A stretch of 64,000 nucleotides of DNA from Mariniphaga sp041684965 (GCA_041684965.1 JAWLGR010000002.1:248001-312000), one strand, 5' to 3'. Shown: positions 45,200 through 55,343, counted from the first letter of the stretch. The notes: generated by a model from the letters alone, not told the origin. Numbers and translations are program-made.

Positions 45200-47629
45200 A
45201 TGAAATCCGAAAAAGAACAGAATAAATTAAGCCAAAACGATGAATGGAAAATAACATACAATGAATGGGACCCGGAGAAACATCCATTGCGGGAAGCTTT
45301 ATGTACTCTGGGGAACGGTTATTTTGCCACACGTGGTGCAATGGAAGAACTCAAAGCAGAAGGTATTAATTATCCTGGAACATATCTGGCCGGTGGTTAT
45401 AACCGTGCGATTTCAGAAATAAAGGGGGAAAGAATTGAAAATGAAGATTTGGTAAACTGGCCAAATTGGTTATACCTTACTTTCAAAATTGAGGAGTCGG
45501 AATGGTTTAATATTTCAAACACAGAAATTATTGAGTACAACCTTTCACTTAATCTTAAAGAAGGTGTACTGGAGCGCAATATCCGGTTCAGGGACGATGA
45601 GTTCAGGGAAACCTCCCTTATCAGCAGAAGGATTGTAAGTATGGACAATCCGCATGTGGCAGCTATGGAATGGATTTTAATACCTGAAAACTGGACGGGT
45701 GAAATTACCGTACGATCGGGAATTGACGGTGATGTTCAGAACCACGGTGTGGAACGATATAAAGAATTAAACAGCAATCATATTGATGTGCTTAAAACGG
45801 GTGAATTGCAAAAAAAGGGAATATTTTTAACAAGCCAGACAAAACAATCGAAAATACTTATGACCCAGGCGGTTTGTCTGAATGTATTTATTAATGAAAA
45901 AGAGCTGGTAACTTCTCGTGAAACAATACAAACTGAGAGAGCTGTTTTCCAGGATGTACGCATAAACTGCACCAGGCTACAGACAGTCCGGTTGGAAAAA
46001 CTTATGGCAATTTATTCCTCAAAGGATACTGCAATCAGCGATCCTTATACCGAATCTGCCACTAAATTAAACCAGCTGGTTTCATTCAATCAGGTTTTCC
46101 AGGAACACCGGATAGCATGGTCATACCTTTGGGGTCTGAGTAATTTGGAGCTTTTTACATCGGGCAATGAAATTTTATTACTCAGACTGCACATTTTTCA
46201 TCTTCATCAAACAGTATCGGATAACAGTATTGGTCTTGATATCGGTGTCCCTTCAAGAGGCTGGCATGGTGAAGCCTACAGGGGGCATATATTTTGGGAT
46301 GAACTTTACATATTTCCTTTTATAATTTTTCATTTACCCCATCTGGCCCGTTCATTGCTCATGTACCGTTATCACCGGCTCCCCATGGCACAACAGGCAG
46401 CCAGAGACAGAGGTTATAAAGGAGCTATGTTTCCCTGGCAAAGTGGAAGCAATGGCAGGGAGGAAAGCCAGGAAATCCACCTGAATCCGAAATCAGGAAG
46501 ATGGATACCGGATAATTCAAGGTTACAGAGACATATCAGCGCAGCCATTTCCTATAATGTGTGGCAGTATTACCAGGGTACCAATGATAAAGATTTTCTG
46601 GCAACATTTGGGGCTGAGCTTATTCTAAATACAGCATTATTTTGGTCGGATATAGCTGAATACAATGAAGAAACGGAACGGTATGAGATCAAAGGTGTGA
46701 TGGGTCCCGATGAATACCACACCAATTATCCCGGTTCCGCTGAACCTGGCCTTAACAACAATGCATATACAAATTTTATGGCAGTCTGGAATATTCAATG
46801 TGCATTGAACCTGCTTGAATTATTTAAAGGGGAACAGGCCAGAAAGCTTGCGCAGAAAGTTGGTTTTGATAAACAAACCATTGCGCATTGGAAAGACATT
46901 GTAAAAAAAATGTACATTCCCTTCCTGGAAAATGAAATTATTTTGCAATTTGATGGATTTGATAACCTGAAAGAACTTGATTGGGAAAAATACAAAAAGA
47001 AATACGGTGAGGTATTGCGTCTCGATCGCATTCTTGAAACAGAAGGAGACTCGCCAAATAATTACCGGGCCAGTAAACAAGCTGATGCATTAATGTTGTT
47101 TTACCTCTTTTCGGCCGATGAACTTGTTTCATTATTTAACCAGCTGGGTTATAAGTTTAAACCTGAAAGTATTCCAGGGAACATTGAATATTACAGGAAA
47201 ATCACTTCACACGGTTCCACATTAAGCCAGGTTATATATTCATGGATATCTTCCCGTTCTCACCGAAAACGATCGTGGTATAGTTTTAAGAAAGCCTTGT
47301 TAAGTGACTTCAGTGACATTCAGGGTGGAACTACGCCTGAGGGAATTCATCTCGGAGCCATGGCCGGCACTGTCGACATAATCCAGAGATGCTATACCGG
47401 AATGGAAATCAGGGAAGATGTATTGTGGTTTAATCCAAGATTGCCCGATGAAATTGAAGAATTGAGGTTTCAAATCCGCTATCGTAGCCACTGGATTAAA
47501 ATCAGGTTGAATCAAAAAAAGATGTGGATTGATTTTGATAAAGGATGGGCTGAGCCTGTTAAAGTTAATATTAATGGTAAAATTAAAATTTTTGACAGAA
47601 ATGATTCTGCCGAATTTGATTTTACGTAA
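45200..47629 (+). CDS. GH65 family glycoside phosphorylase or hydrolase
   Basis: An 809-residue GH65 protein: beta-sandwich N-terminal domain (about 1-270), linker helices, (alpha/alpha)6 barrel and small C-terminal beta domain. Key motifs are HGEAYRGHIFWDELYIFPF and GVMGPDEYH, where E505 is the likely catalytic acid. No signal peptide, so cytoplasmic. Relatives split disaccharides such as maltose, trehalose or kojibiose with phosphate. The beta-phosphoglucomutase gene that often accompanies such phosphorylases is absent here. It follows rex in the same direction after a 295-base gap. Confidence 0.9.
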   Translation: MKSEKEQNKLSQNDEWKITYNEWDPEKHPLREALCTLGNGYFATRGAMEELKAEGINYPGTYLAGGYNRAISEIKGERIENEDLVNWPNWLYLTFKIEESEWFNISNTEIIEYNLSLNLKEGVLERNIRFRDDEFRETSLISRRIVSMDNPHVAAMEWILIPENWTGEITVRSGIDGDVQNHGVERYKELNSNHIDVLKTGELQKKGIFLTSQTKQSKILMTQAVCLNVFINEKELVTSRETIQTERAVFQDVRINCTRLQTVRLEKLMAIYSSKDTAISDPYTESATKLNQLVSFNQVFQEHRIAWSYLWGLSNLELFTSGNEILLLRLHIFHLHQTVSDNSIGLDIGVPSRGWHGEAYRGHIFWDELYIFPFIIFHLPHLARSLLMYRYHRLPMAQQAARDRGYKGAMFPWQSGSNGREESQEIHLNPKSGRWIPDNSRLQRHISAAISYNVWQYYQGTNDKDFLATFGAELILNTALFWSDIAEYNEETERYEIKGVMGPDEYHTNYPGSAEPGLNNNAYTNFMAVWNIQCALNLLELFKGEQARKLAQKVGFDKQTIAHWKDIVKKMYIPFLENEIILQFDGFDNLKELDWEKYKKKYGEVLRLDRILETEGDSPNNYRASKQADALMLFYLFSADELVSLFNQLGYKFKPESIPGNIEYYRKITSHGSTLSQVIYSWISSRSHRKRSWYSFKKALLSDFSDIQGGTTPEGIHLGAMAGTVDIIQRCYTGMEIREDVLWFNPRLPDEIEELRFQIRYRSHWIKIRLNQKKMWIDFDKGWAEPVKVNINGKIKIFDRNDSAEFDFT

Positions 47630-47711
47630 ATTGATTTTATTTAGCAATAGCTGAGAAAGGGTATTTTGGAGTTTGGGTCGTTCTGGATATTTCATACAAA
47701 TTTATACAAAA

Positions 47712-48614
47712 TTGAAAAAAATATTAGTTGTAATCAATTTAACATCGGGTTTAGGTACTGCCAAAGCTTTTCATGCCAGGATAATGGAAATTGCTCAGAA
47801 GAATGATTTCCATTTCGATATATATCAGACAACCGGTGAAGGTGATCGCATGGCAATCAGACGCCTTATTAAAGATTTTAAACCGGATATAGTTTATGTG
47901 GCGGGAGGTGACGGTACAATAAACACAGTTGCATCTGAACTCATAAATTCCAGTATTGCATTGGCGATTTTTCCTGCCGGTTCGGCTAACGGACTTTCAT
48001 ATAATTTGGGAATTTCGAATGATGTGGAGACTGCTTTATCGCAATACCTGAATACAACTCCCATAACCATGGACGTTATTAAAATAAATAAGGAGCATTA
48101 TTGCTTTCATCTTGCCGATATTGGGGTAAATGCCCGGATTGTTAGCCGGTTTGAAAAAGAAGGTTCAAAGGGAATGATGGGCTACGGGAAGCAGCTTTTA
48201 AAAGAGATGGTTGATAAAAAATCATGGTTTTCTTTTTATATTAAAATTCCGGGTCAGCATCGGAGAAAAATGAAGGCAGAAATGCTTGTTTTTGCCAATG
48301 CTAAAAGATATGGTACCGGTGCTATAATAAATCCCACAGGACTTCTAAACGATGGGAAATTTGAAATAATAATCCTTCGGCCTTATCCCTGGTGGTTTGT
48401 TTTTAGCTTTATTTACGCCGTTTTTACAGGAAATCTGCACCGGATGAAATACATAAAAGTTTTTTCAGCATCAAGCGCCAAAATAGAACTTGTCAGGAAA
48501 CAAGAACTACAGATTGATGGTGAAATTTTTTCGGAGATTCAGACTATTGATGCTGAAATTCTTCCGGGAGCATTAAAAGTGCTGCCAGGAGATTCAAACA
48601 GGACCGATTTATAG
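47712..48614 (+). CDS. Diacylglycerol kinase family lipid kinase
   Basis: A 300-residue YegS/DgkB-type kinase. Motifs are the start KKILVVINLTSGLGTA, VAGGDGTINTVASEL (ATP site) and PAGSANGLSYNLG, then a beta-rich lipid-binding C-terminus with NPTGLLNDGKFEIIIL. No ATG is near; I choose TTG 47712, which begins the conserved first strand and follows an A-rich stretch. A TTG 39 bases upstream would add 13 residues not seen in the family. It lies 82 bases after the GH65 gene. Confidence 0.85.
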   Translation: MKKILVVINLTSGLGTAKAFHARIMEIAQKNDFHFDIYQTTGEGDRMAIRRLIKDFKPDIVYVAGGDGTINTVASELINSSIALAIFPAGSANGLSYNLGISNDVETALSQYLNTTPITMDVIKINKEHYCFHLADIGVNARIVSRFEKEGSKGMMGYGKQLLKEMVDKKSWFSFYIKIPGQHRRKMKAEMLVFANAKRYGTGAIINPTGLLNDGKFEIIILRPYPWWFVFSFIYAVFTGNLHRMKYIKVFSASSAKIELVRKQELQIDGEIFSEIQTIDAEILPGALKVLPGDSNRTDL

Positions 48615-48761
48615 GCCTGGATGTGTTACAGGGACAGTGACAATTTATTAAAATATGTTTTAAAGTATAAGCATAAATCTGGAAAAAAGAACTTCTTTTT
48701 GTAATTTGCGAAACTTTTCACAGTATTAATAAATAGCTGCAGAATTAATTAAATAAAAGAT

Positions 48762-50474
48762 ATGCCTATCCTCAACAAACCCTATACAGAATACAGTAAA
48801 ATCAAAGCTTTTTTTCACAAGTATTTGAGGTTTAAATCGTCAATTTACGCCCGTGTAATATATATCATCGCCATTCTGTCTTTTGTTCTTTTTATCTCAT
48901 TCGGGGCAATTTTTAATTCTGTTTATCAGGAATATCTTGATACTATGATTCGGCAAAGAGGGAATGATGTCGGTTCTATTATTGAGGGATCCCTTTATTA
49001 TTCGATGTTAAAAAATGATAATAATGCCCTCCAAAGTACCCTTGACATTATTAATACCATTTCGGGTGTGGATGAAGTTAATTTATACAATCATGACAAC
49101 GAGTTGGTATATTCTTCGCATTTTGCTGACACCCTCCATCACAGCAATCCAAATTGCATAAGCTGCCATCTCGATTTTAACACCATGTTTCCACATAACG
49201 AAAAATCTTACCGGATCATAGATTTTGAAACTGCCTGCAGTATGAGAGGGGATGATAAGGGGCATCGACAGTTGCTTATTCGCTCACCTATCCTCAACGA
49301 AAGCTCATGTTATACCAGTTCCTGCCATGCTCATAGCCCCGACGAGGAAGTTCTGGGGTCTCTCATTATAAAAGTTCCACTTGAATCACTCGATGCTGCT
49401 GTGGCAAAATCATCGACAGAATTTTTCCTTACGGCTGCACTAATAACCTTAATTCTTGTTTCTCTTTTAATTTTTTTTACAAATAAAAAGATTAGGATGC
49501 CCCTGAATGCTATTGTGTCTGCCAGCGAGGCAGTCTCAAGCGGAGACAGGAACCGACGATTGGATATTAAGTCGAACCTGCTTGACGATATGCGAATGGT
49601 TGCTCTTGCATTTAATAATATGCTTGACAATCTGGATGCTGCCAACAAGGAACTTGAAAACTGGTCTCACCAGCTTGAGTATAAAGTTCAAAAGAAATCT
49701 GAAGAACTTTCAGATATTCAAAACGAGCTGATTCATATTGAACGCATTGCTTCTTTGGGCAAATTATCTTCCTCAGTGGCGCATGAGTTGAATAATCCAC
49801 TTTCAAGTATATTAACTTATTCCAAGCTCGTATCAAAAAAAATTAACCGTCTTGATTTACACCCGGAACTTACCCAAAATCTGCTAAAGCATCTGAATGT
49901 TATTGAAACTGAAACAAAACGGTGTGGTGAAATTGTAAAAGGCCTTATGGATTTCTCAAGAAAAGACCAGGAAGATTTTAAAACCATCAAGCTGAACCCG
50001 GTTCTTACAAAAACCTATGAATTGCTGGAACATCAGATGAAAATGGCTAATATTAATTTTTATACCGAATTAAATGCTGCTAACGATTGGGTTAACTGCA
50101 ATGAAAATCAGATTAAGCAGGTTTGTGTTGCCTTGTTGGTTAATGCTTCGGAGGCGGTTACCGAGCATGGAGAAATTCTTATAAAAAGTACGAATCCGGA
50201 TGATGAGCATATCAGAATTGAAATTATTGATAATGGTGTAGGCATTTCATCTGAGGATTTGCCACATATATTTCAGCCATTTTTTTCTGCAAAGCAAAAG
50301 GCGAGTGGCATTGGGCTCGGACTGGCAATCGTTCATGGTATTGTTACAAGCCACAAAGGAAAAATAGAGGTAGATTCGGAGCCGGGAAAAGGGACTGTTA
50401 TGTCTGTTATCCTTCCTCTGGTTAAGAAAGAAAATATTATACATTCTCATCCCGCACAAATTAATGAAGCTTAA
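48762..50474 (+). CDS. Membrane histidine kinase with periplasmic haem-type motifs
   Basis: A 570-residue sensor kinase. TM1 spans about 32-54 and TM2 about 221-241; between them is a 165-residue periplasmic domain with CISCH (C132-H136, a CXXCH haem motif) and a second site CYTSSCH (C183-H189, CX4CH). Then HAMP (about 240-290), a coiled-coil, HisKA with H341 in SSSVAHELNNP and the ATPase domain with the usual N and G boxes (NASEAV, DNGVGIS, GIGLGLAIV). It probably senses oxygen, NO or redox state through covalent haem. The sigma-54 response regulator follows 27 bases later. Confidence 0.92.
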   Translation: MPILNKPYTEYSKIKAFFHKYLRFKSSIYARVIYIIAILSFVLFISFGAIFNSVYQEYLDTMIRQRGNDVGSIIEGSLYYSMLKNDNNALQSTLDIINTISGVDEVNLYNHDNELVYSSHFADTLHHSNPNCISCHLDFNTMFPHNEKSYRIIDFETACSMRGDDKGHRQLLIRSPILNESSCYTSSCHAHSPDEEVLGSLIIKVPLESLDAAVAKSSTEFFLTAALITLILVSLLIFFTNKKIRMPLNAIVSASEAVSSGDRNRRLDIKSNLLDDMRMVALAFNNMLDNLDAANKELENWSHQLEYKVQKKSEELSDIQNELIHIERIASLGKLSSSVAHELNNPLSSILTYSKLVSKKINRLDLHPELTQNLLKHLNVIETETKRCGEIVKGLMDFSRKDQEDFKTIKLNPVLTKTYELLEHQMKMANINFYTELNAANDWVNCNENQIKQVCVALLVNASEAVTEHGEILIKSTNPDDEHIRIEIIDNGVGISSEDLPHIFQPFFSAKQKASGIGLGLAIVHGIVTSHKGKIEVDSEPGKGTVMSVILPLVKKENIIHSHPAQINEA

Positions 50475-50501
50475 ATCCAGGAACTAAATCTGATTTTAAA
50501 A

Positions 50502-51851
50502 ATGATAAATTCAATTTCACTGTTAATCGTTGATGATGAAGAATCTGTCAGAGATTCTCTTTATAACTGGTTTATAGAAGATGGATTCCATGTAGCTTGT
50601 GCTGAAAATGCAAAAGAAGCTCTCATGGTACTCGAATCGGGGAGTTTTGATATTATTCTTGCAGATATTAAAATGCCTGGTATGGATGGTCTGGAGATGC
50701 ATCGGCGCATTAAGCTGCTGAATCCGGAAGCGATAGTAATTATAATGACTGCATTTGCATCGGTTGAAACAGCTGTTCAGGCTTTAAAAGACGGAGCCTA
50801 TGATTATATTACGAAACCTTTTGACCCCGATGATCTTTCTCATTTAATCAGGAATGCAGCCAACCAAATTGAAATGAAGGCTGAAAACAAGGCATTGAAA
50901 GACCACATTGTATCACTTGAGAATATAGAAGATATTATTGGTACCAGTGATGCAATGATAAAGGTATTAAAAGAGGTTGAAAGTGTGTCGCAGTCTAATT
51001 CCTCAGTTATTATTACCGGCGAAAGCGGGACTGGTAAGGAATTAATTGCAAGAGCTATACATGCAAATTCATCCCGAAAGTTTTTTCCCCTTGTTACAGT
51101 CCATTGCGGGGCATTATCGGAAGACCTGCTTGAGAGCGAACTTTTTGGACATGAAAAAGGCGCTTTTACCGGCGCCATGTTTAACAGGAAAGGACGTTTC
51201 GAAATTGCCGATGGGGGTACTATTTTTTTAGATGAAATAGCTACTATCTCTGGAAAAATGCAGATTGAACTGCTGCGAGTTCTCGAATCTAAAAAATTTG
51301 TACGTGTTGGAGGAAACAAAGAAATACAATCGGATTTCAGGGTCGTTTGCGCAACAAACCGTGATCTGAAGAAGATGGTTGAAGAAGGTAAATTTCGTGA
51401 AGATTTATATTACAGGCTGAATGTTGTTAATATTTCAATACCCCCTTTGCGTGAACGGGCCGGTGATATACCCATGCTGGTAAATCATTTTATTCGTAAA
51501 TATTGTACATCAATGAGCCGTGATATGGTAAGTATTGAACCTTCTGCACTAAAACGACTGGAACAGTATGATTTTCCCGGTAATGTCAGAGAACTTGAAA
51601 ATATGGTGGAACGCGCTATTGTTGTTGGAAACGGGAAAGAAATACGATTGAAAGATTTACCTTTTTCATCTGTAGTTACAAATGAGACGGCCGATAGTCT
51701 GCATGATCTGGAAAAGAAACATATAATGCAGATCCTGGATAAATTTGACTGGAACATCAGCCGCTCGGCAAAAACTTTGAAAGTTGATCGTGTGACACTT
51801 TATAACAAAATTAAAAAGTACAACCTTAAAAAAGGAAAAGGGAAAAAGTAA
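50502..51851 (+). CDS. NtrC-family sigma-54 response regulator
   Basis: A 449-residue regulator. Receiver domain 1-120 with D11, D12 and phospho-accepting D55; AAA+ domain with Walker A GESGTGKE (173-180), the sigma-54 contact loop GAFTGA (220-225) and Walker B TIFLDEI (240-246); C-terminal Fis-type HTH (VDRVTLYNKIKKYNL). It should activate RpoN promoters on phosphorylation by the upstream haem-type kinase, the only full kinase directly in front of it (27 bases). Archaemetzincin gene follows 37 bases after its stop. Confidence 0.95.
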   Translation: MINSISLLIVDDEESVRDSLYNWFIEDGFHVACAENAKEALMVLESGSFDIILADIKMPGMDGLEMHRRIKLLNPEAIVIIMTAFASVETAVQALKDGAYDYITKPFDPDDLSHLIRNAANQIEMKAENKALKDHIVSLENIEDIIGTSDAMIKVLKEVESVSQSNSSVIITGESGTGKELIARAIHANSSRKFFPLVTVHCGALSEDLLESELFGHEKGAFTGAMFNRKGRFEIADGGTIFLDEIATISGKMQIELLRVLESKKFVRVGGNKEIQSDFRVVCATNRDLKKMVEEGKFREDLYYRLNVVNISIPPLRERAGDIPMLVNHFIRKYCTSMSRDMVSIEPSALKRLEQYDFPGNVRELENMVERAIVVGNGKEIRLKDLPFSSVVTNETADSLHDLEKKHIMQILDKFDWNISRSAKTLKVDRVTLYNKIKKYNLKKGKGKK

Positions 51852-51888
51852 TCAGGTAATGACTTCCGGCATTTAAAAAAGGTTTGAG

Positions 51889-52422
51889 TTGAATAAACAA
51901 CGCATAGTAATAGTTTCTTTCGGGCAGTTTGAAAAGGAATTTCTGGTTAAAATTGCTTCTGCAGTAGAAGACCGATTTGGGATAGATGTGGACATTAATA
52001 TAAGTTACAGCGACATATCACAGTATTACGATCCGGCACGAAGACAATATGATGGCAACAAATTGCTGAAACATATCAATTCCGAATATTCTTCAGACCA
52101 TATAAAGACTATTGGTCTGTTTCGTGTCGATTTATTCATTCCAATTCTTACTTACATTATAGGTCAGGCTATATATAAGGGTAACGCAGGTGTGGTTTCA
52201 CTCTTTCGGCTTAAAAATGAACTCTATGGCATGAAGCGAAACGATAAGCTGCTTTATGAACGATTAAAAAAAGAAGTTATTCATGAATTAGGTCATATAT
52301 TTGGATTAACACATTGTTTTTCACCAGCATGTGTCATGCGATCAAGTACCTATATAGAAGATGTTGATCAGAAAAATTCAACCTTTTGCTTTAAATGCTA
52401 TGAAAAACTTAAGAATCAATAA
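51889..52422 (+). CDS. amzA: Archaemetzincin zinc metalloprotease
   Basis: A 177-residue archaemetzincin. The family signature is complete: HELGHIFGLTHC, then CVM five residues on and a C-terminal CFKC pair, giving the catalytic zinc (three His, Glu) and a second structural zinc (four Cys). No signal peptide is present, so it is cytoplasmic. Start is TTG 51889; no ATG fits, and the first strand RIVIVSFGQFEKEF follows at once. Natural substrates are unknown in any species. Placement between a two-component pair and a hybrid kinase suggests co-regulation. Confidence 0.9.
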   Translation: MNKQRIVIVSFGQFEKEFLVKIASAVEDRFGIDVDINISYSDISQYYDPARRQYDGNKLLKHINSEYSSDHIKTIGLFRVDLFIPILTYIIGQAIYKGNAGVVSLFRLKNELYGMKRNDKLLYERLKKEVIHELGHIFGLTHCFSPACVMRSSTYIEDVDQKNSTFCFKCYEKLKNQ

Positions 52423-52553
52423 ATGTATTCAATTTTTGAAAGCTAAAGGCGGCAGGGATTTATTTGATTTGTCTTGCCGGGATTAATCAAGTTTATATAA
52501 ACAGAAATGCTTTTGTGTTGTTTATAATCTTGAAATTTAAATCTTTTACCAAA

Positions 52554-54593
52554 ATGAATTCTGATCTTTCTGCTGCAAATAGAAAAACCAAAGTAAAATC
52601 TGTCGACTCGTTTTCAGATGAAATTCTGGAAACAATATTCAATAATGTACATGAAGGCATATTGCTCATAGATTACAAAGGAAATTTATTGAAGGCAAAT
52701 CAGGAAGGTATTAACATTCATGGACTGGAACATAAAGATAAAGATATTATTCTAAACCAGCCTTTCACCTTTAACAAGGTTTTTAACCTGCATGGTCAGG
52801 AAATTCCTTCTTATATGGGGCCTGTAGAGCGATTGTTGAATGGGGAGTCGTTTAAGAACCAACGGTATGTTGTCAGGCAGGAAGAAAATGGGTCAGACAG
52901 AAGCATAATTTACAGTGGATTTCCTCAATTTGATAATGATGGAAACTTTTCTGCAGGAGTTTTATTTGCCCGCTCTGTTTTTATAAACAAGGGAGAACCA
53001 CAATTTGCCAGAGAGGTATTCGAACAGGAGGAACAGTTTAATCAATTGGAATCATATAAACAAAAATTAGAAAACGACCAGGAGCTCCTGCAGACCATCA
53101 TCGATACCATACCGGTAATGATAACCATTTACGATAAACGTGTTCAGTCTTTTATCATGAACCGGGCCTTCGTCAACGTTACCGGATGGACAAACAGTGA
53201 CATTGCTAAAAGCAACATAATGGAACTCGCTTATCCTGATCCAATATATCGTAAGGAAATTTATGAATTTATGCAGTCATTGGCATCTGGATTTAAAGAT
53301 CTGGTAATACGAACCCGCGATGGACGTGACATAGAAACCAGCTGGGCAAATATTGAAATACCGGATGGACGACAGGTTGGAGTGGGAATTGATATTTCAG
53401 AAAGGAAACAACTTGAGAAACAACTTACAAAAGCACGGGAAAAAGCAGAGAAGGAAGCACGGATTCAGTATGCTTTTATTCAGAACATTTCTCATGAGGT
53501 ACGTACACCAATGAATTCAATTCTGGGATTTACCGAGCTTCTTAAAAAAGAGATAACCAGGAAAAAAGAAGCTGAGTTTCTTAATGCTATTTCTCAGAAT
53601 GGAAAGCAACTTCTTCGTTTAATAGATGATATAATTGATTTCTCTCAGCTTGATAACAATCAGATCTCAATCCAAAAAGGTAATACAAATCTCAGTGATC
53701 TTATGAAACAGATTGAGATGCAGACTGAAGGCATGAAGAAATCCTACAAAAAAAGGCACCTTAACCTTTATGTGAAATATCCTGAAAAGAATGTGCGGGT
53801 TATTTTAAATACGGATGAATTGCGTTTGCAGCAGGTATTGTTAAATCTGGTCGACAATGCTATTAAATATACCGACAGGGGTACTGTAGAAATTGGATTT
53901 GAGATTCGTGAAGAGCATCAGGATATACTATTCTATGTTAAAGACACAGGTATTGGTATAGATGCCAGTAAACGAAAGAAAGTCTTCAGACGATTTAACC
54001 GTTTGCATGATACACATAGAAAGGAGTTCAGAGGAACAGGATTGGGCCTGGCAATTTGCAAACATCTTGTAGCCTTGCTTGGCGGAAAAATCTGGTTTGA
54101 ATCAAAACCCGATGTTGGTACGGTTTTTTATTTCAATCATCCCTATTTTACAGTAAATGAAGTCATACAGGAATCAGAGGATATTACTGTTGAATCTGAA
54201 GTGGTGATTCCGGATGTTTATGTCCCCGATTTAAGTGAAAAGGTTATATTAATTGTTGAAGATGACAGTTTCAGTTATATGATGATGTATCATATGCTTG
54301 AAGAGACAAGGGCATTGATTCTCCATGCAGATACCGGTCACAAAGCAATTGAAATTTTCGACAAATATAAAATCGACCTGGTGTTTCTGGATATCCGTCT
54401 TCCTGAGATTGATGGTTACGAAGTTTTAAAATACATGCACCAGGTCAACAAAGGTATTCCGGTTATAGCTCAAACTGCCAATGCATTGCCTGAAGACACA
54501 AGAAAAATCAAAGAAGCAGGGTTTAATCATCATATCACAAAACCTATTTCCCGCGACAGCCTTTTTTATGTCATGAATAAGTTTTTAACTTAG
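52554..54593 (+). CDS. Soluble hybrid histidine kinase, two PAS domains plus receiver
   Basis: A 679-residue cytoplasmic hybrid kinase without membrane segments. PAS 1 (about 25-140), a coiled-coil, PAS 2 (about 180-290), HisKA with the phospho-His in FIQNISHEVRTPMNSILGF, ATPase domain (DNAIKYTD, DTGIGIDAS, GTGLGLAICKHL) and a C-terminal receiver with EDD and LVFLDIRLPEIDG. ATG 52554 is preferred because the 30 codons before it would code an unlikely hydrophobic start. No HTH, so output goes to a partner outside the window or within the block. Confidence 0.93.
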   Translation: MNSDLSAANRKTKVKSVDSFSDEILETIFNNVHEGILLIDYKGNLLKANQEGINIHGLEHKDKDIILNQPFTFNKVFNLHGQEIPSYMGPVERLLNGESFKNQRYVVRQEENGSDRSIIYSGFPQFDNDGNFSAGVLFARSVFINKGEPQFAREVFEQEEQFNQLESYKQKLENDQELLQTIIDTIPVMITIYDKRVQSFIMNRAFVNVTGWTNSDIAKSNIMELAYPDPIYRKEIYEFMQSLASGFKDLVIRTRDGRDIETSWANIEIPDGRQVGVGIDISERKQLEKQLTKAREKAEKEARIQYAFIQNISHEVRTPMNSILGFTELLKKEITRKKEAEFLNAISQNGKQLLRLIDDIIDFSQLDNNQISIQKGNTNLSDLMKQIEMQTEGMKKSYKKRHLNLYVKYPEKNVRVILNTDELRLQQVLLNLVDNAIKYTDRGTVEIGFEIREEHQDILFYVKDTGIGIDASKRKKVFRRFNRLHDTHRKEFRGTGLGLAICKHLVALLGGKIWFESKPDVGTVFYFNHPYFTVNEVIQESEDITVESEVVIPDVYVPDLSEKVILIVEDDSFSYMMMYHMLEETRALILHADTGHKAIEIFDKYKIDLVFLDIRLPEIDGYEVLKYMHQVNKGIPVIAQTANALPEDTRKIKEAGFNHHITKPISRDSLFYVMNKFLT

Positions 54594-54768
54594 TTGAGTT
54601 GTATAAATAGTAACTGTTATTTTCATACACATTTTATGGAATCCAATAGTACCGAAGCATGAATGGATTTTTTATTAACGGCATTAGTAAGTACATCAGA
54701 ATGATCTTTCATAGTAATTTTCTGATATAAGTTCAATTGGGAGGTTTCTCATATTACTAAAAAAAATA

Positions 54769-55083
54769 TTAATGGTTTCGCATCCGGCCAATTCTGGAAT
54801 CAAGTGCCATTTTAAGTTTGTCTGCTGCACCTGCAACAGCTTCAATGTAGCTTTCTGCAAAATCAGTAACTGCAATAGGCTGTATGCTTTCCATTCGTGC
54901 TTCAAGCAGGCAGCGCTTGTCGTTTGGGCCGCTTTTTCCACTGTTTTCATCCGAAAGATGTACCTCCAGCCGTGTAACATGACTATCAAACCTTTTTAGT
55001 GTATCAGATAATAAAGAAATTAATGTATCCCTGAATTTTTCATCTCCGTTAACATTTTTATCAGTATTGAATTGTATTTTCAT
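54769..55083 (-). CDS. HPF/RaiA family ribosome-associated protein
   Basis: A 104-residue protein of the HPF/RaiA (PF02482) family, which binds the 30S subunit and helps form inactive ribosomes in slow growth. The pattern beta (MKIQFNTDKN), helix, beta (RLEVHLSDENSG), beta (CLLEARME) and C-terminal helix (YIEAVAGAADKLKMALDSRI) is as expected. It is a short form without the dimerisation domain of long HPF. Stands alone and convergent with the hybrid kinase. Confidence 0.82.
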   Translation of the reverse strand: MKIQFNTDKNVNGDEKFRDTLISLLSDTLKRFDSHVTRLEVHLSDENSGKSGPNDKRCLLEARMESIQPIAVTDFAESYIEAVAGAADKLKMALDSRIGRMRNH

Positions 55084-55343
55084 ATTTTTTTAAATTAATT
55101 GTATTATCTAATTAAACAGCATTCCTGGCTTTTTGTTAGACGCTGTTAAATGGATGCAGAAAAAAATAATTTATATAGTTTCTCTGGTATAGTTGGTGAA
55201 ACAATATTTTTATATCTCTCGGGCAAAGTTGATATACCATGCTTTACAGTAGGAATTGTAAAATTTTATCTCTCCCAAAGAATATCTTTTCTAATCAATT
55301 TGGTTAATTTTGACAGCGAAAAAACTGAAAAGCAATTAGCATA

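Noticed and set aside
50840..51319. A 159-codon minus-strand frame inside the NtrC regulator
   Set aside because: Covers the AAA+ region of a certain gene; no recognisable product.
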